The translations under genes and the position numbers were made by a program. From assembly GCA_964421865.1 (NCBI GenBank), contig CAYQZH010000252.1, forward strand, positions 1 through 6,610: a stretch of DNA of 6,610 nucleotides, read 5' to 3'. The notes beneath the pieces were generated by a model. That model did not search any database and had not been told where the DNA came from. It worked only from the letters and a program-made list of their open reading frames with translations. Below, piece after piece: positions 1-5,175 of the stretch. This DNA is from SBAX01 sp964421865 (GTDB lineage Bacteria > Planctomycetota > Phycisphaerae > UBA1845). Each line of letters begins with the position of its first letter. The stretch's first letter is position 1.

Positions 1-241
1 AAGAGAAAGACACGCCAAGTGCCGATAAAGATAGTTAATTGCGAGACACTACACTTGCTGAATGCGTGACTTACGCATACCCGTCAACGTGACGGAGCGG
101 CTGTTACCAAGGCGAAAGTCGGGTAGGACTGCGCGGCGCTGTTTTGGAGGCTGCTGCCGTGACGAAAAACAAGGTTCCACCGTTCCGACTCCACAAGGGC
201 ACCGGACAAGCGGACGGTGCCATTGGTTGTCACCATCAAGT

Positions 242-257
242 TGTTCCACGTGGAACA
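242..257. promoter_or_regulatory. parS-like ParB-binding palindrome
   Basis: The 16 bases TGTTCCACGTGGAACA form a perfect palindrome, which extends to 20 bp at 240-259. The widely conserved bacterial parS consensus is TGTTTCACGTGAAACA. This site differs only at the symmetric pair flanking the CACGTG core (C/G instead of T/A), a variant I recall from several bacterial groups. ParB would load here as a CTP-dependent clamp and spread, linking the chromosome region to ParA and SMC. The site lies in non-coding DNA, as expected for a dedicated element. No parA or parB gene is in the window. The alternative is an operator for an unknown dimeric regulator recognising CACGTG, but the full 16-bp agreement makes parS the better reading. 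Confidence 0.8.
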
Positions 258-369
258 ACGATTGCCTCCTGAGCGCGCGGAGCCAGCGTGCCCGGCACGT
301 CCCATCGAGCGCGGGGAGTCAGCCGCCGGCTTGTCTCCTGCAATAACGTGACGGGTGATCGGTGGGCGA

Positions 370-388
370 ACGATCGCTGAGCGATCGT
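370..388. repeat. Short inverted repeat near the nuclease 3' end
   Basis: ACGATCGCT (370-378) and AGCGATCGT (380-388) are perfect inverted copies separated by one base. In RNA they would give a stem of about 8 bp with a tight loop. On the minus strand the structure lies about 50 bases after the nuclease stop codon and could slow or end transcription, but no run of U follows it on either strand. It could equally be a protein-binding palindrome. Confidence 0.35.
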
Positions 389-415
389 CCAGCAACTGAA
401 GACTCGGCTTGATTG

Positions 416-442
416 GTAGGAGGCGGGCAAAGCCCGCCCTAC
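416..442. repeat. REP-like GC-rich hairpin repeat
   Basis: GGCGGGC (422-428) and GCCCGCC (432-438) pair around an AAA loop. The stem is extended by GTAG (416-419) with CTAC (439-442), leaving two unpaired bases at 420-421. On the minus strand it reads GTAGGGCGGGCTTTGCCCGCC, a pattern I recall as a dispersed intergenic repeat in many GC-rich bacterial genomes. The TAG of its left edge on that strand is the stop codon of the nuclease gene. It may also act as a 3' end stabilising hairpin; there is no T run that would make it a classical terminator. Confidence 0.55.
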
Positions 443-1380
443 GTGGCATGCAACGATCGTCTTCGCCCATGCTTTGTTAGTGGAGGGAAAGGCTTGTATA
501 GGCGGCCGAAGAACTCGGTGTGCAATGCGACATCGCCTAAATCGGCCGTTCCTTGCACGATGTCCATTAACGGGTCCTTGATCGAACTATATCGGGCAGC
601 CGTCTGGACAGCACTCGGCGCCGTTCGTTTGAAAACCTGGTAGTGCAGTTCGGTTCGGGATACGATACGGATTCGTGCGCTTGTCTCCACCCAGCAGTCG
701 TCTGCCCTTGACTCGATGATCAGTGTAAGAGGGAATTCTTCGTCGTTGCAAGTCCAGACATTGTTCCGGGCATTCTGCTCGCACCTCGCGTAGAAAAGGT
801 CCGCCGCTGAAATCAAGCGGGCGATACGTTTAGTCCCCAGGAAAGGAGTAGCCGTAACGTTGCTTGGGAGAGCCTTTTCAACGTCAGATCCGAGCTCGCT
901 TAGTTGAATTGGATCTCCCGCTTTGTCGAGCAATACTATTCGATCGATTACAAACTCAAGGAAAAGGACCGACAACTTGACGCTGACCCACTGTCCTGCA
1001 ATTTCCCTATCAGTGATTCGGGACATTTGTCGAAGCTCGATCCCGAAATGGTCGGCAGTCGCGATAGCCGAAGAAGAGAAGCCGGTAGATGACACGGCAA
1101 CTATCTTTGAGGCTCCGAGTTTGTCTCGCTTCGTGACAAGTTGCTCAATCCAACGATCATCTTGGCGTCCTTTCCGGTGATCTCGGCACTCGACCGCGAT
1201 AAGCCGCATCGAATCGCGGTCCGGAACTCGAATGGACGCATCTACTTCGCGGAGACGCCCTGTGATTCGATCGGGAACATAATCCGGCGATTTGACGATG
1301 GCCCCACGCGGAGCCAGGGTTCGTTCAATGCGCGTAACCAGTTTTTCGAACTCTTTCCAGGCGGGACCTGATGGCGTCAT
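439..1380 (-). CDS. Mrr-like restriction endonuclease family protein (PD-(D/E)XK fold)
   Basis: Predicted DNA endonuclease of 313 residues. The N-terminal 120 residues or so fit an Mrr/type IV restriction fold: a helix around W8-E19 (WKEFEKLVTRIE), then E45-V-D47 in a strand, then V63-E64-C65-R66 as the (D/E)xK half, then a helix around 77-90 (WIEQLVTKRDKL) and a strand at 92-98 (KIVAVSS). The usual lysine is replaced by R66, with K70 nearby as a possible substitute. Residues from about 125 to 313 are strand-rich and I do not recognise them; they could bind DNA or a partner. The ATG at 1380 is well supported by AAGGAG at 1386-1391, five bases upstream. The gene lies 36 bases after the end of a small membrane protein frame, so they may be co-transcribed. 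Its stop codon falls in a REP-like hairpin. The nuclease fold is fairly secure; the biological target (modified DNA, phage DNA) is inference. Confidence 0.8.
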   Translation of the reverse strand: MTPSGPAWKEFEKLVTRIERTLAPRGAIVKSPDYVPDRITGRLREVDASIRVPDRDSMRLIAVECRDHRKGRQDDRWIEQLVTKRDKLGASKIVAVSSTGFSSSAIATADHFGIELRQMSRITDREIAGQWVSVKLSVLFLEFVIDRIVLLDKAGDPIQLSELGSDVEKALPSNVTATPFLGTKRIARLISAADLFYARCEQNARNNVWTCNDEEFPLTLIIESRADDCWVETSARIRIVSRTELHYQVFKRTAPSAVQTAARYSSIKDPLMDIVQGTADLGDVALHTEFFGRLYKPFPPLTKHGRRRSLHAT

Positions 1381-1385
1381 CTTAT

Positions 1386-1391
1386 CTCCTT
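1386..1391 (-). promoter_or_regulatory. Shine-Dalgarno sequence of the nuclease gene
   Basis: On the minus strand AAGGAG stands five bases before the ATG at 1380. It is the strongest ribosome binding site on the minus strand of the window and fixes the nuclease start. It sits in the 36-base gap after the membrane protein frame, so the nuclease can be translated independently of the damaged genes upstream. Confidence 0.8.
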
Positions 1392-1416
1392 AGGGCGTCC
1401 ATTTGCACAGGGAGTA

Positions 1417-1623
1417 TCAGATCAGCGCTAGGGCACCCCAGTGTACAAGGCTGACCACGGTATACACTGCCCCTTTGGGCAAATCGGCTCGTGTCACTTT
1501 CCTTCCAGTCCTATCCATACCGGTCGTGCGAAACGCCTGCCAAGTCACTCCAGTCCGAAGCTGCCAGATCAAATCGGGGAGTCGTGAGGCCATCAGGATC
1601 ACACCCGCGGCAGCCAAACCCAC
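1417..1623 (-). CDS. Hypothetical small membrane protein (downstream half of the split frame)
   Basis: This 68-residue frame starts with GTG three bases after the TAG of the upstream half. It holds a hydrophobic stretch at the N-terminus (GLAAAGVILMA), a central polar part with RTTGMDRTGRK, and a hydrophobic C-terminus (GAVYTVVSLVHWGALALI). No Shine-Dalgarno sequence precedes it, so it could be made only by coupling to the upstream frame or by readthrough. It is listed separately because it may be a real small gene; I favour its being the C-terminal part of one interrupted protein. Function unknown. Confidence 0.35.
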   Translation of the reverse strand: MGLAAAGVILMASRLPDLIWQLRTGVTWQAFRTTGMDRTGRKVTRADLPKGAVYTVVSLVHWGALALI

Positions 1624-1932
1624 ATTCTAAAAATAGAACAGGGCGTCGATATAGGCCGCTGCGAGAACGATGCCGAGCGACGTCATGATAATGACCGCGA
1701 TAGTCATGCGTCGCGATTCGCGACGAAGTACTTCTCTCACGCGATCGGTGGGCGCATCCTCCGCGAGCCTGCGGATATCGTTTGGTGCCGTCCACGACGG
1801 GCCGCGCACGACAAGGGCGATGAGATTTATGCTTGCGAACGACATGATTACCCACGCAAAGATGGCCTTGAGGATGCAGAGCATACTATTGACCGTGGTT
1901 CCTAGCCCAACAACAGGCCGGGATCGAACCAT
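1417..1932 (-). pseudogene. Small four-helix membrane protein interrupted by one in-frame TAG
   Basis: Reading from the ATG at 1932, one frame encodes 101 residues, a TAG at 1627-1629, then a further AAT codon and 68 residues to a TGA at 1417-1419. The two parts are in the same frame, and together they look like one protein with four hydrophobic segments: about residues 17-42, 76-100, 104-117 and 154-171. Charged loops lie between them (around 48-75, with NDIRRLAEDAPTD, and 118-150). The stop falls between the second and third hydrophobic segments. A single base change (for example from TGG or CAG) would explain it. The alternatives are two separate two-helix proteins, the second starting with GTG at 1623, or readthrough. 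I do not recognise the family. The N-terminal start is uncertain because the region upstream is rearranged. Confidence 0.5.
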
Positions 1933-2832
1933 GTTCCTGCTGGCCAGCCGTCTGCGCACCGAGCGGGCAATGGTCGTTGCAGGCGAGCCCGACGCAGCGC
2001 GGGCGCCGGTACTCGATGTAGGCCTGGGTGTTGGCGTGGCGGTCCTGGAAGGCGCGCTTTTCCTTGGTCTCGCCCCAAAAGACCTCGTAGTTGCGGTTGC
2101 TGTTGAACGGCGGGTCGATGTAGATGCGCTTGATCTTGCCCGCGTAGTCCGGCAGAAAGGCCTTGAGGGCCGGAAGGTTGTCACCCTGCACCGACGGGTT
2201 CCCAGCGTCCGGATCCTCCGCCGACAGCCTGCCGTTGCAGTGCAGCAGCCGATACGGCACCTGCCGGTGGTGGTTGAGCACCGCCTTCTTGCCGATCCAG
2301 TCGAGAGTGGACATTGGTCTTGCGGGATCGTGTCGCAGTTTTCGCCGTGTAGGCAAGAGGGCCGAAACCGCGCGTTAGACCTTCGGGTTTTTGCGGTCTC
2401 ACCGCTCGTTGGCCCCGCACTCGCGCTTGGGGTTCGGATCGGTCGTGTCGCTTGCGCTCCCGGCTCTGACAGGCCCAGCGCCGGCGCTTGGGGTTCTGAT
2501 TTGGTTTTCGGCGGTTCCGTCGTTTCGAGGGTGTAGAGAAACCATCGTCTTTTGGGATCGCCGGAGCGCGGGGTTTGCCGGGTGCCGTAGACCGTCCAGA
2601 TCGTGGCGTCGCTCATCCGCAGGCGGAAGTAGTGGCGGCGCAAATACAGCTCGCCGCCGGCCCGTGCTCCTTCCCGCGAGGAGTCCTTCCAGGCGCTGAG
2701 TTCTTCGACCACGGCCATCGACAGGCCGCGCCAGACAAAGCCCGTCGGCAGCCCCGGCTCGCCTCGACCCATGCGGGACACGCCGAAAGTGCCCGCGTGC
2801 GGCGTGATCGGTTCGCTGATAAGCTCGGACAT
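1627..2832 (-). CDS. Composite 401-codon frame: small conserved cytoplasmic protein joined in frame to a membrane segment
   Basis: The frame is uninterrupted from the ATG at 2832 but appears to be three unrelated pieces. Residues 1-102 (2832 to about 2527) look like a real small cytoplasmic protein, with FVWRG, YLRRHYFRLR, IWTVYGTRQ and KRRWFLYTLE. I associate this pattern with small proteins of DUF6504 type, from memory and at low certainty. Residues about 103-150 are a Pro/Ala/Ser-rich stretch. Residues about 150-290 are rich in Arg, Ser, Thr and Cys and are the wrong-frame shadow of a methyltransferase remnant. The last 101 residues are the membrane segment, which has its own ATG at 1932. 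The native stop of the first protein is probably lost by rearrangement, or no in-frame stop happens to occur. No good ribosome binding site precedes the ATG at 2832. Function unknown; the N-terminal module is the part I trust. Confidence 0.5.
   Translation of the reverse strand: MSELISEPITPHAGTFGVSRMGRGEPGLPTGFVWRGLSMAVVEELSAWKDSSREGARAGGELYLRRHYFRLRMSDATIWTVYGTRQTPRSGDPKRRWFLYTLETTEPPKTKSEPQAPALGLSEPGAQATRPIRTPSASAGPTSGETAKTRRSNARFRPSCLHGENCDTIPQDQCPLSTGSARRRCSTTTGRCRIGCCTATAGCRRRIRTLGTRRCRVTTFRPSRPFCRTTRARSSASTSTRRSTATATTRSFGARPRKSAPSRTATPTPRPTSSTGARAASGSPATTIARSVRRRLASRNMVRSRPVVGLGTTVNSMLCILKAIFAWVIMSFASINLIALVVRGPSWTAPNDIRRLAEDAPTDRVREVLRRESRRMTIAVIIMTSLGIVLAAAYIDALFYF
1886..2356 (-). pseudogene. 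N-terminal remnant of a beta-class DNA adenine methyltransferase (type III Mod-like)
   Basis: The recognisable part begins at the ATG at 2314 (MSTLDWIGKKAV). It contains VQGDNLPALKAFLPDYAGKI (residues 42-61), the catalytic motif IV D67-P-P-F (in IYIDPPFNSNRNYEVFWGET), and a following TQAYIEYRRPRCV segment (residues 96-108). These are family hallmarks of site-specific N6-adenine methyltransferases with the order motif IV, target recognition, motif I. Similarity appears to stop near residue 111 (about base 1982). The frame then runs 31 unrelated residues to a TAG at 1886-1888. Family members are usually several hundred residues, so the target recognition region and the AdoMet-binding motif are missing and the protein cannot be active. 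The tail overlaps the start of the membrane protein frame. The frame opens further upstream at 2356, but those residues look unrelated. Most likely a deletion-truncated relic of a restriction-modification gene. Confidence 0.75.
2423..2496. repeat. 13-bp direct repeat pair
   Basis: GCGCTTGGGGTTC occurs at 2423-2435 and again at 2484-2496, 61 bases apart. Similar but degenerate bases lie on both sides, which hints at an old duplication of about 61 bp. It lies in the low-complexity stretch between the small cytoplasmic protein module and the methyltransferase remnant. The 61-base period is not a multiple of three, so the encoded peptides differ. Confidence 0.4.
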
Positions 2833-2930
2833 CGGTTGGGCTTCGTGGGCGCCGCCGCGGCGTCGGCCATAGGGCAGTCGAGTCGCCGCGGCGTTCCGCC
2901 GATGGACGAGGATACCAGGGCGGCGTAGGA

Positions 2931-2972
2931 ATTGTCGATTGTCGATTGTCGATTGTCGATTTGCGATTGCTG
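2931..2972 (+). repeat. ATTGTCG heptamer array (left arm)
   Basis: Four perfect tandem ATTGTCG units (2931-2958) are followed by two degenerate units, ATTTGCG (2959-2965) and ATTGCTG (2966-2972). The array ends 19 bases before the glgX ATG. An inverted counterpart lies at about 3051-3090. Tandem short units of this kind can change copy number by replication slippage, which would alter promoter or leader spacing here. Confidence 0.8.
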
Positions 2973-2975
2973 CCT

Positions 2976-2983
2976 AAAAGGGA
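2976..2983 (+). promoter_or_regulatory. Probable glgX Shine-Dalgarno sequence
   Basis: AAAAGGGA stands eight bases before the ATG at 2992 and is a reasonable ribosome binding site. It supports this ATG over the earlier in-frame TTG at 2932, which lies inside the heptamer array and has no comparable site. A stronger-looking AGGAGGGAG is found further in at 3036-3044, but it is followed only by an in-frame ATT. Confidence 0.5.
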
Positions 2984-2991
2984 CGCGCCTC

Positions 2992-5175
2992 ATGTCAATC
3001 CATTCCGGGTGTGCCGGGAGACCCTCGAAAATCCCAGGAGGGAGCGGCATTCAATCGACCATCGACAATCGACAACCGAAAATCGAAAACCCCCTGGGTG
3101 CGACCTGGGACGGAATGGGGGTCAACTTCGCCGTCTCTGCGGAGAACGCAACGGCCGTCGAGGTTTGTCTTTTCGACGGCCCGACAGATGGCGTGGCCTC
3201 GGCGACGATACCCTTGACCTCACGGACGAATGGCGTTTGGCATGGATATCTTCCTCGAATCCAGGCCGGACAACTCTATGGGTATCGGGTCTACGGGCCA
3301 TATGCGCCGCACGAAGGCCAGCGCTTCAACCCGGCCAGGCTCCTTCTCGACCCCTACGCCCGGGCCATCAGCGGCCCGATCATCTGGAACGATGCCCTGC
3401 ACGGGGACGCCCGCGGTGACTCACTTGAGGATCAAACACCCGACTCACGGGATAGCGCGGCTTTCGTTCCGAAGTGCGTGGTCCTCGACCCGACGTTCGA
3501 CTGGAGAGACGATCGGCCCCCGCGAATTCCCTGGGACCGCACGGTCATCTACGAGTGTCACATGAAGGGGCTGACGATCCGCCATCCCGACGTTCCGCAT
3601 CACCTTCGGGGCACGTATCTCGGCTTGGCCTCGGAGCCGGTCGTGGACCACTTGCTTCGGCTCGGAGTAACAGCGGTGGAACTTTTGCCCGTGCACCACG
3701 CCGCTACGGAAGGCCGCCTGGCGGAAGAGGGTCTGACGAATTATTGGGGATACAATACGATCGGCTTCTTTGCCCCCGATGCACGGTTCGCGACCGGCGG
3801 ACTGGGGCGGCAAGTTCATGAGTTCAAGACGATGGTCCAGACGCTCCACGGCGCCGGTCTCGAAGTGATCCTCGATGTCGTGTATAATCACACCGCCGAG
3901 GGCGATCATCTGGGGCCGACGCTGTGCTTTCGCGGGATCGACAACGCCGCCTATTACCACCTGGACCCCGGCGATCGGCGGCGATATCTGAACTACAGCG
4001 GTTGCGGAAACAGCTTGAATATGACTCATCCGGCTACCCGACAACTCGTCCTCGACAGCCTGCGGTACTGGGTCCGCGAAATGCACGTGGACGGATTTCG
4101 GTTCGATCTCGCCACTACGTTGGGCCGCAAGGCGAACGGGGTCGATTTCGACGTGAGTTTTTTCTCGACCTTGCAAGAGGATCCCCTGTTGTCGCACGTG
4201 AAGCTCATCGCCGAGCCTTGGGACGCGGGGGAGGGCGGGTATCAGCTTGGCCGCTTTCCGCCGGGCTGGGCGGAGTGGAACGACAAGTACCGCGATACCG
4301 TCCGGCGGTTCTGGCGAGGCGATGCCGGGCAAATGGGCCTGTTTGCCTCGCGCGTCGCCGGCAGCAGCGATCTCTTCGATCGAGGGAAGCGCGGTCCTTG
4401 CGAGACCGTGAACTTCGTCGCGTCGCACGATGGGTTCACCCTTCACGATCTGGTCAGTTACCAGTGCAAACACAACCAGGCCAATGGAGAGGAAGACCGC
4501 GACGGGGCGGATGAGAACTTCAGTCGAAATTGCGGCGTCGAAGGGCCGACGGACGATCCGGACGTGAACGCAAGGCGCGAGCGAATTCAACGCAACCTAC
4601 TGGCCACTCTTGCTTTGTCACAAGGTGTTCCCATGCTCGCCGCCGGGGATGAGATGGGGCGGACGCAACTCGGCAACAATAATGCGTACTGTCAGGACAA
4701 TGAAATCTCCTGGGTCGCCTGGAACCTGGACGAGGCGCGTCGAGACCTCCTCGGCTTCGTCACTCAACTCATGGCGATCCGACGAAAACACCCGCAATTA
4801 CGCCGCGTTCGGTTTTTCGACGGATGCCCCACGGATGCCTCCGGGTTGAAGGATGTCGCCTGGTTGCGCCCGGACGGCGGGGAAATGACCGACACCGACT
4901 GGCATGACGACGAGCGCCACGCTGTCGGTCTGCTCCTGCACGGCTTCGACCGGCCGGAGACGGGTGCAGACGAACGCCGAGACGCGCCCGAGACTCTCTT
5001 TCTAGTCTTCAACAGCGGTCCCGCGGCGAGCGAGTTTCTGCTTCCGGCGATCCCGTGGGCCGGCCGTTGGGAACAACTGCTCGACACTGCGGACAAGGGG
5101 CGCGAAATCGCCCGAGCGGACCGATTGCATCTGTCCCCACAGTGTGTAGTCTTGCTGGCATTCGAGAGGGAATGA
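2992..5175 (+). CDS. glgX: Glycogen debranching enzyme GlgX (GH13 isoamylase type)
   Basis: Hydrolyses alpha-1,6 branches of glycogen limit dextrin in the cytoplasm, releasing short maltodextrins. With this start it is 727 residues, close to or slightly above the family norm (E. coli about 657). Order: a repeat-derived N-terminus (1-33), a CBM48-type domain from PLGATWDGMGVNF (34 onward), then the GH13 barrel. Visible catalytic regions: NYWGYNT (250-256), region I DVVYNH (295-300), region II GFRFDLA with nucleophile D372, region III AEPWDAG with acid/base E408, and region IV ASHDGFTL with D480. The GNNNAYCQDNEISW segment is typical of GlgX/TreX. A C-terminal sheet domain follows. Its stop overlaps the glgB start (ATGA). 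TreX of the trehalose pathway is a close relative and cannot be excluded from sequence alone. The start is the least sure part: an in-frame TTG (2932) and ATT (3049) also exist. Confidence 0.95.
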   Translation: MSIHSGCAGRPSKIPGGSGIQSTIDNRQPKIENPLGATWDGMGVNFAVSAENATAVEVCLFDGPTDGVASATIPLTSRTNGVWHGYLPRIQAGQLYGYRVYGPYAPHEGQRFNPARLLLDPYARAISGPIIWNDALHGDARGDSLEDQTPDSRDSAAFVPKCVVLDPTFDWRDDRPPRIPWDRTVIYECHMKGLTIRHPDVPHHLRGTYLGLASEPVVDHLLRLGVTAVELLPVHHAATEGRLAEEGLTNYWGYNTIGFFAPDARFATGGLGRQVHEFKTMVQTLHGAGLEVILDVVYNHTAEGDHLGPTLCFRGIDNAAYYHLDPGDRRRYLNYSGCGNSLNMTHPATRQLVLDSLRYWVREMHVDGFRFDLATTLGRKANGVDFDVSFFSTLQEDPLLSHVKLIAEPWDAGEGGYQLGRFPPGWAEWNDKYRDTVRRFWRGDAGQMGLFASRVAGSSDLFDRGKRGPCETVNFVASHDGFTLHDLVSYQCKHNQANGEEDRDGADENFSRNCGVEGPTDDPDVNARRERIQRNLLATLALSQGVPMLAAGDEMGRTQLGNNNAYCQDNEISWVAWNLDEARRDLLGFVTQLMAIRRKHPQLRRVRFFDGCPTDASGLKDVAWLRPDGGEMTDTDWHDDERHAVGLLLHGFDRPETGADERRDAPETLFLVFNSGPAASEFLLPAIPWAGRWEQLLDTADKGREIARADRLHLSPQCVVLLAFERE
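3051..3090 (-). repeat. Heptamer array (right arm, inverted) inside the glgX 5' end
   Basis: Read on the minus strand this is a run of degenerate ATTGTCG units: GTTTTCG, ATTTTCG, GTTGTCG, ATTGTCG, ATGGTCG. It is the inverted counterpart of the array at 2931-2972, with about 80 bases between the arms. On the plus strand it is translated as STIDNRQPKIEN at the N-terminus of GlgX; three heptamers make 21 bases, hence a seven-residue peptide period. This marks the GlgX residues before PLGATWDG as repeat-derived. Confidence 0.75.

Larger units (their letters stand above)
1..438. other. Non-coding stretch downstream of the nuclease gene
   Basis: No open frame here resembles a known protein, has a good ribosome binding site or shows a believable amino acid composition, so I read it as intergenic. 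It holds a parS-like palindrome (240-259), two adjacent short inverted repeats (62-67 with 73-78, and 81-86 with 90-95), a 9-bp inverted repeat with a one-base spacer (370-388) and the first half of a GC-rich hairpin repeat (416-442). No tRNA cloverleaf was seen. The gene on its left lies outside the window. Confidence 0.6.
2833..2991. promoter_or_regulatory. Divergent spacer upstream of glgX
   Basis: This spacer lies between the minus-strand frame starting at 2832 and glgX on the plus strand, so promoters for both directions should lie here or in the adjoining coding edges. I could not identify convincing -35/-10 pairs. Visible structure: the 11-mer CGCCGCGGCGT occurs twice (2853-2863 and 2884-2894), 31 bases apart, each copy containing the palindrome CGCCGCGGCG, which could be an operator pair; then comes the heptamer array from 2931. 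Confidence 0.3.

Noticed and set aside
84..470. Minus-strand open frame of 128 codons across the parS-like region
   Set aside because: No ribosome binding site, no recognisable motif, overlaps the end of the nuclease gene and runs through the palindromes; composition looks random.
1440..1468. Inverted repeat AGTGTA/TACACT
   Set aside because: Six base pairs across a 17-base loop within a probable coding frame; not stronger than chance.
1915..1935. GGTTCGATCCCGG on the minus strand resembling a tRNA T-arm
   Set aside because: The flanking bases form only about three of the five stem pairs, no acceptor stem or upstream arms can be drawn, and no integrase is nearby.
2387..2400. Possible terminator in CCTTCGGGTTTTT on the plus strand
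   Set aside because: The stem is only three or four pairs and no plus-strand gene ends here.
2931..2972. CRISPR-like array
   Set aside because: The units are seven bases, tandem and without spacers; it is a simple repeat, and no cas gene is present.
4190..4205. Second CACGTG-containing parS-like sequence inside glgX
   Set aside because: Only about 12 of 16 bases fit the consensus, it is not palindromic outside the core, and it lies in conserved codons just before the AEPWD motif.
3445..4590. Long minus-strand open frame opposite glgX
   Set aside because: It lies wholly antisense to the catalytic barrel of GlgX, has no recognisable domain, and is the kind of frame expected from GC-rich codon usage on the other strand.
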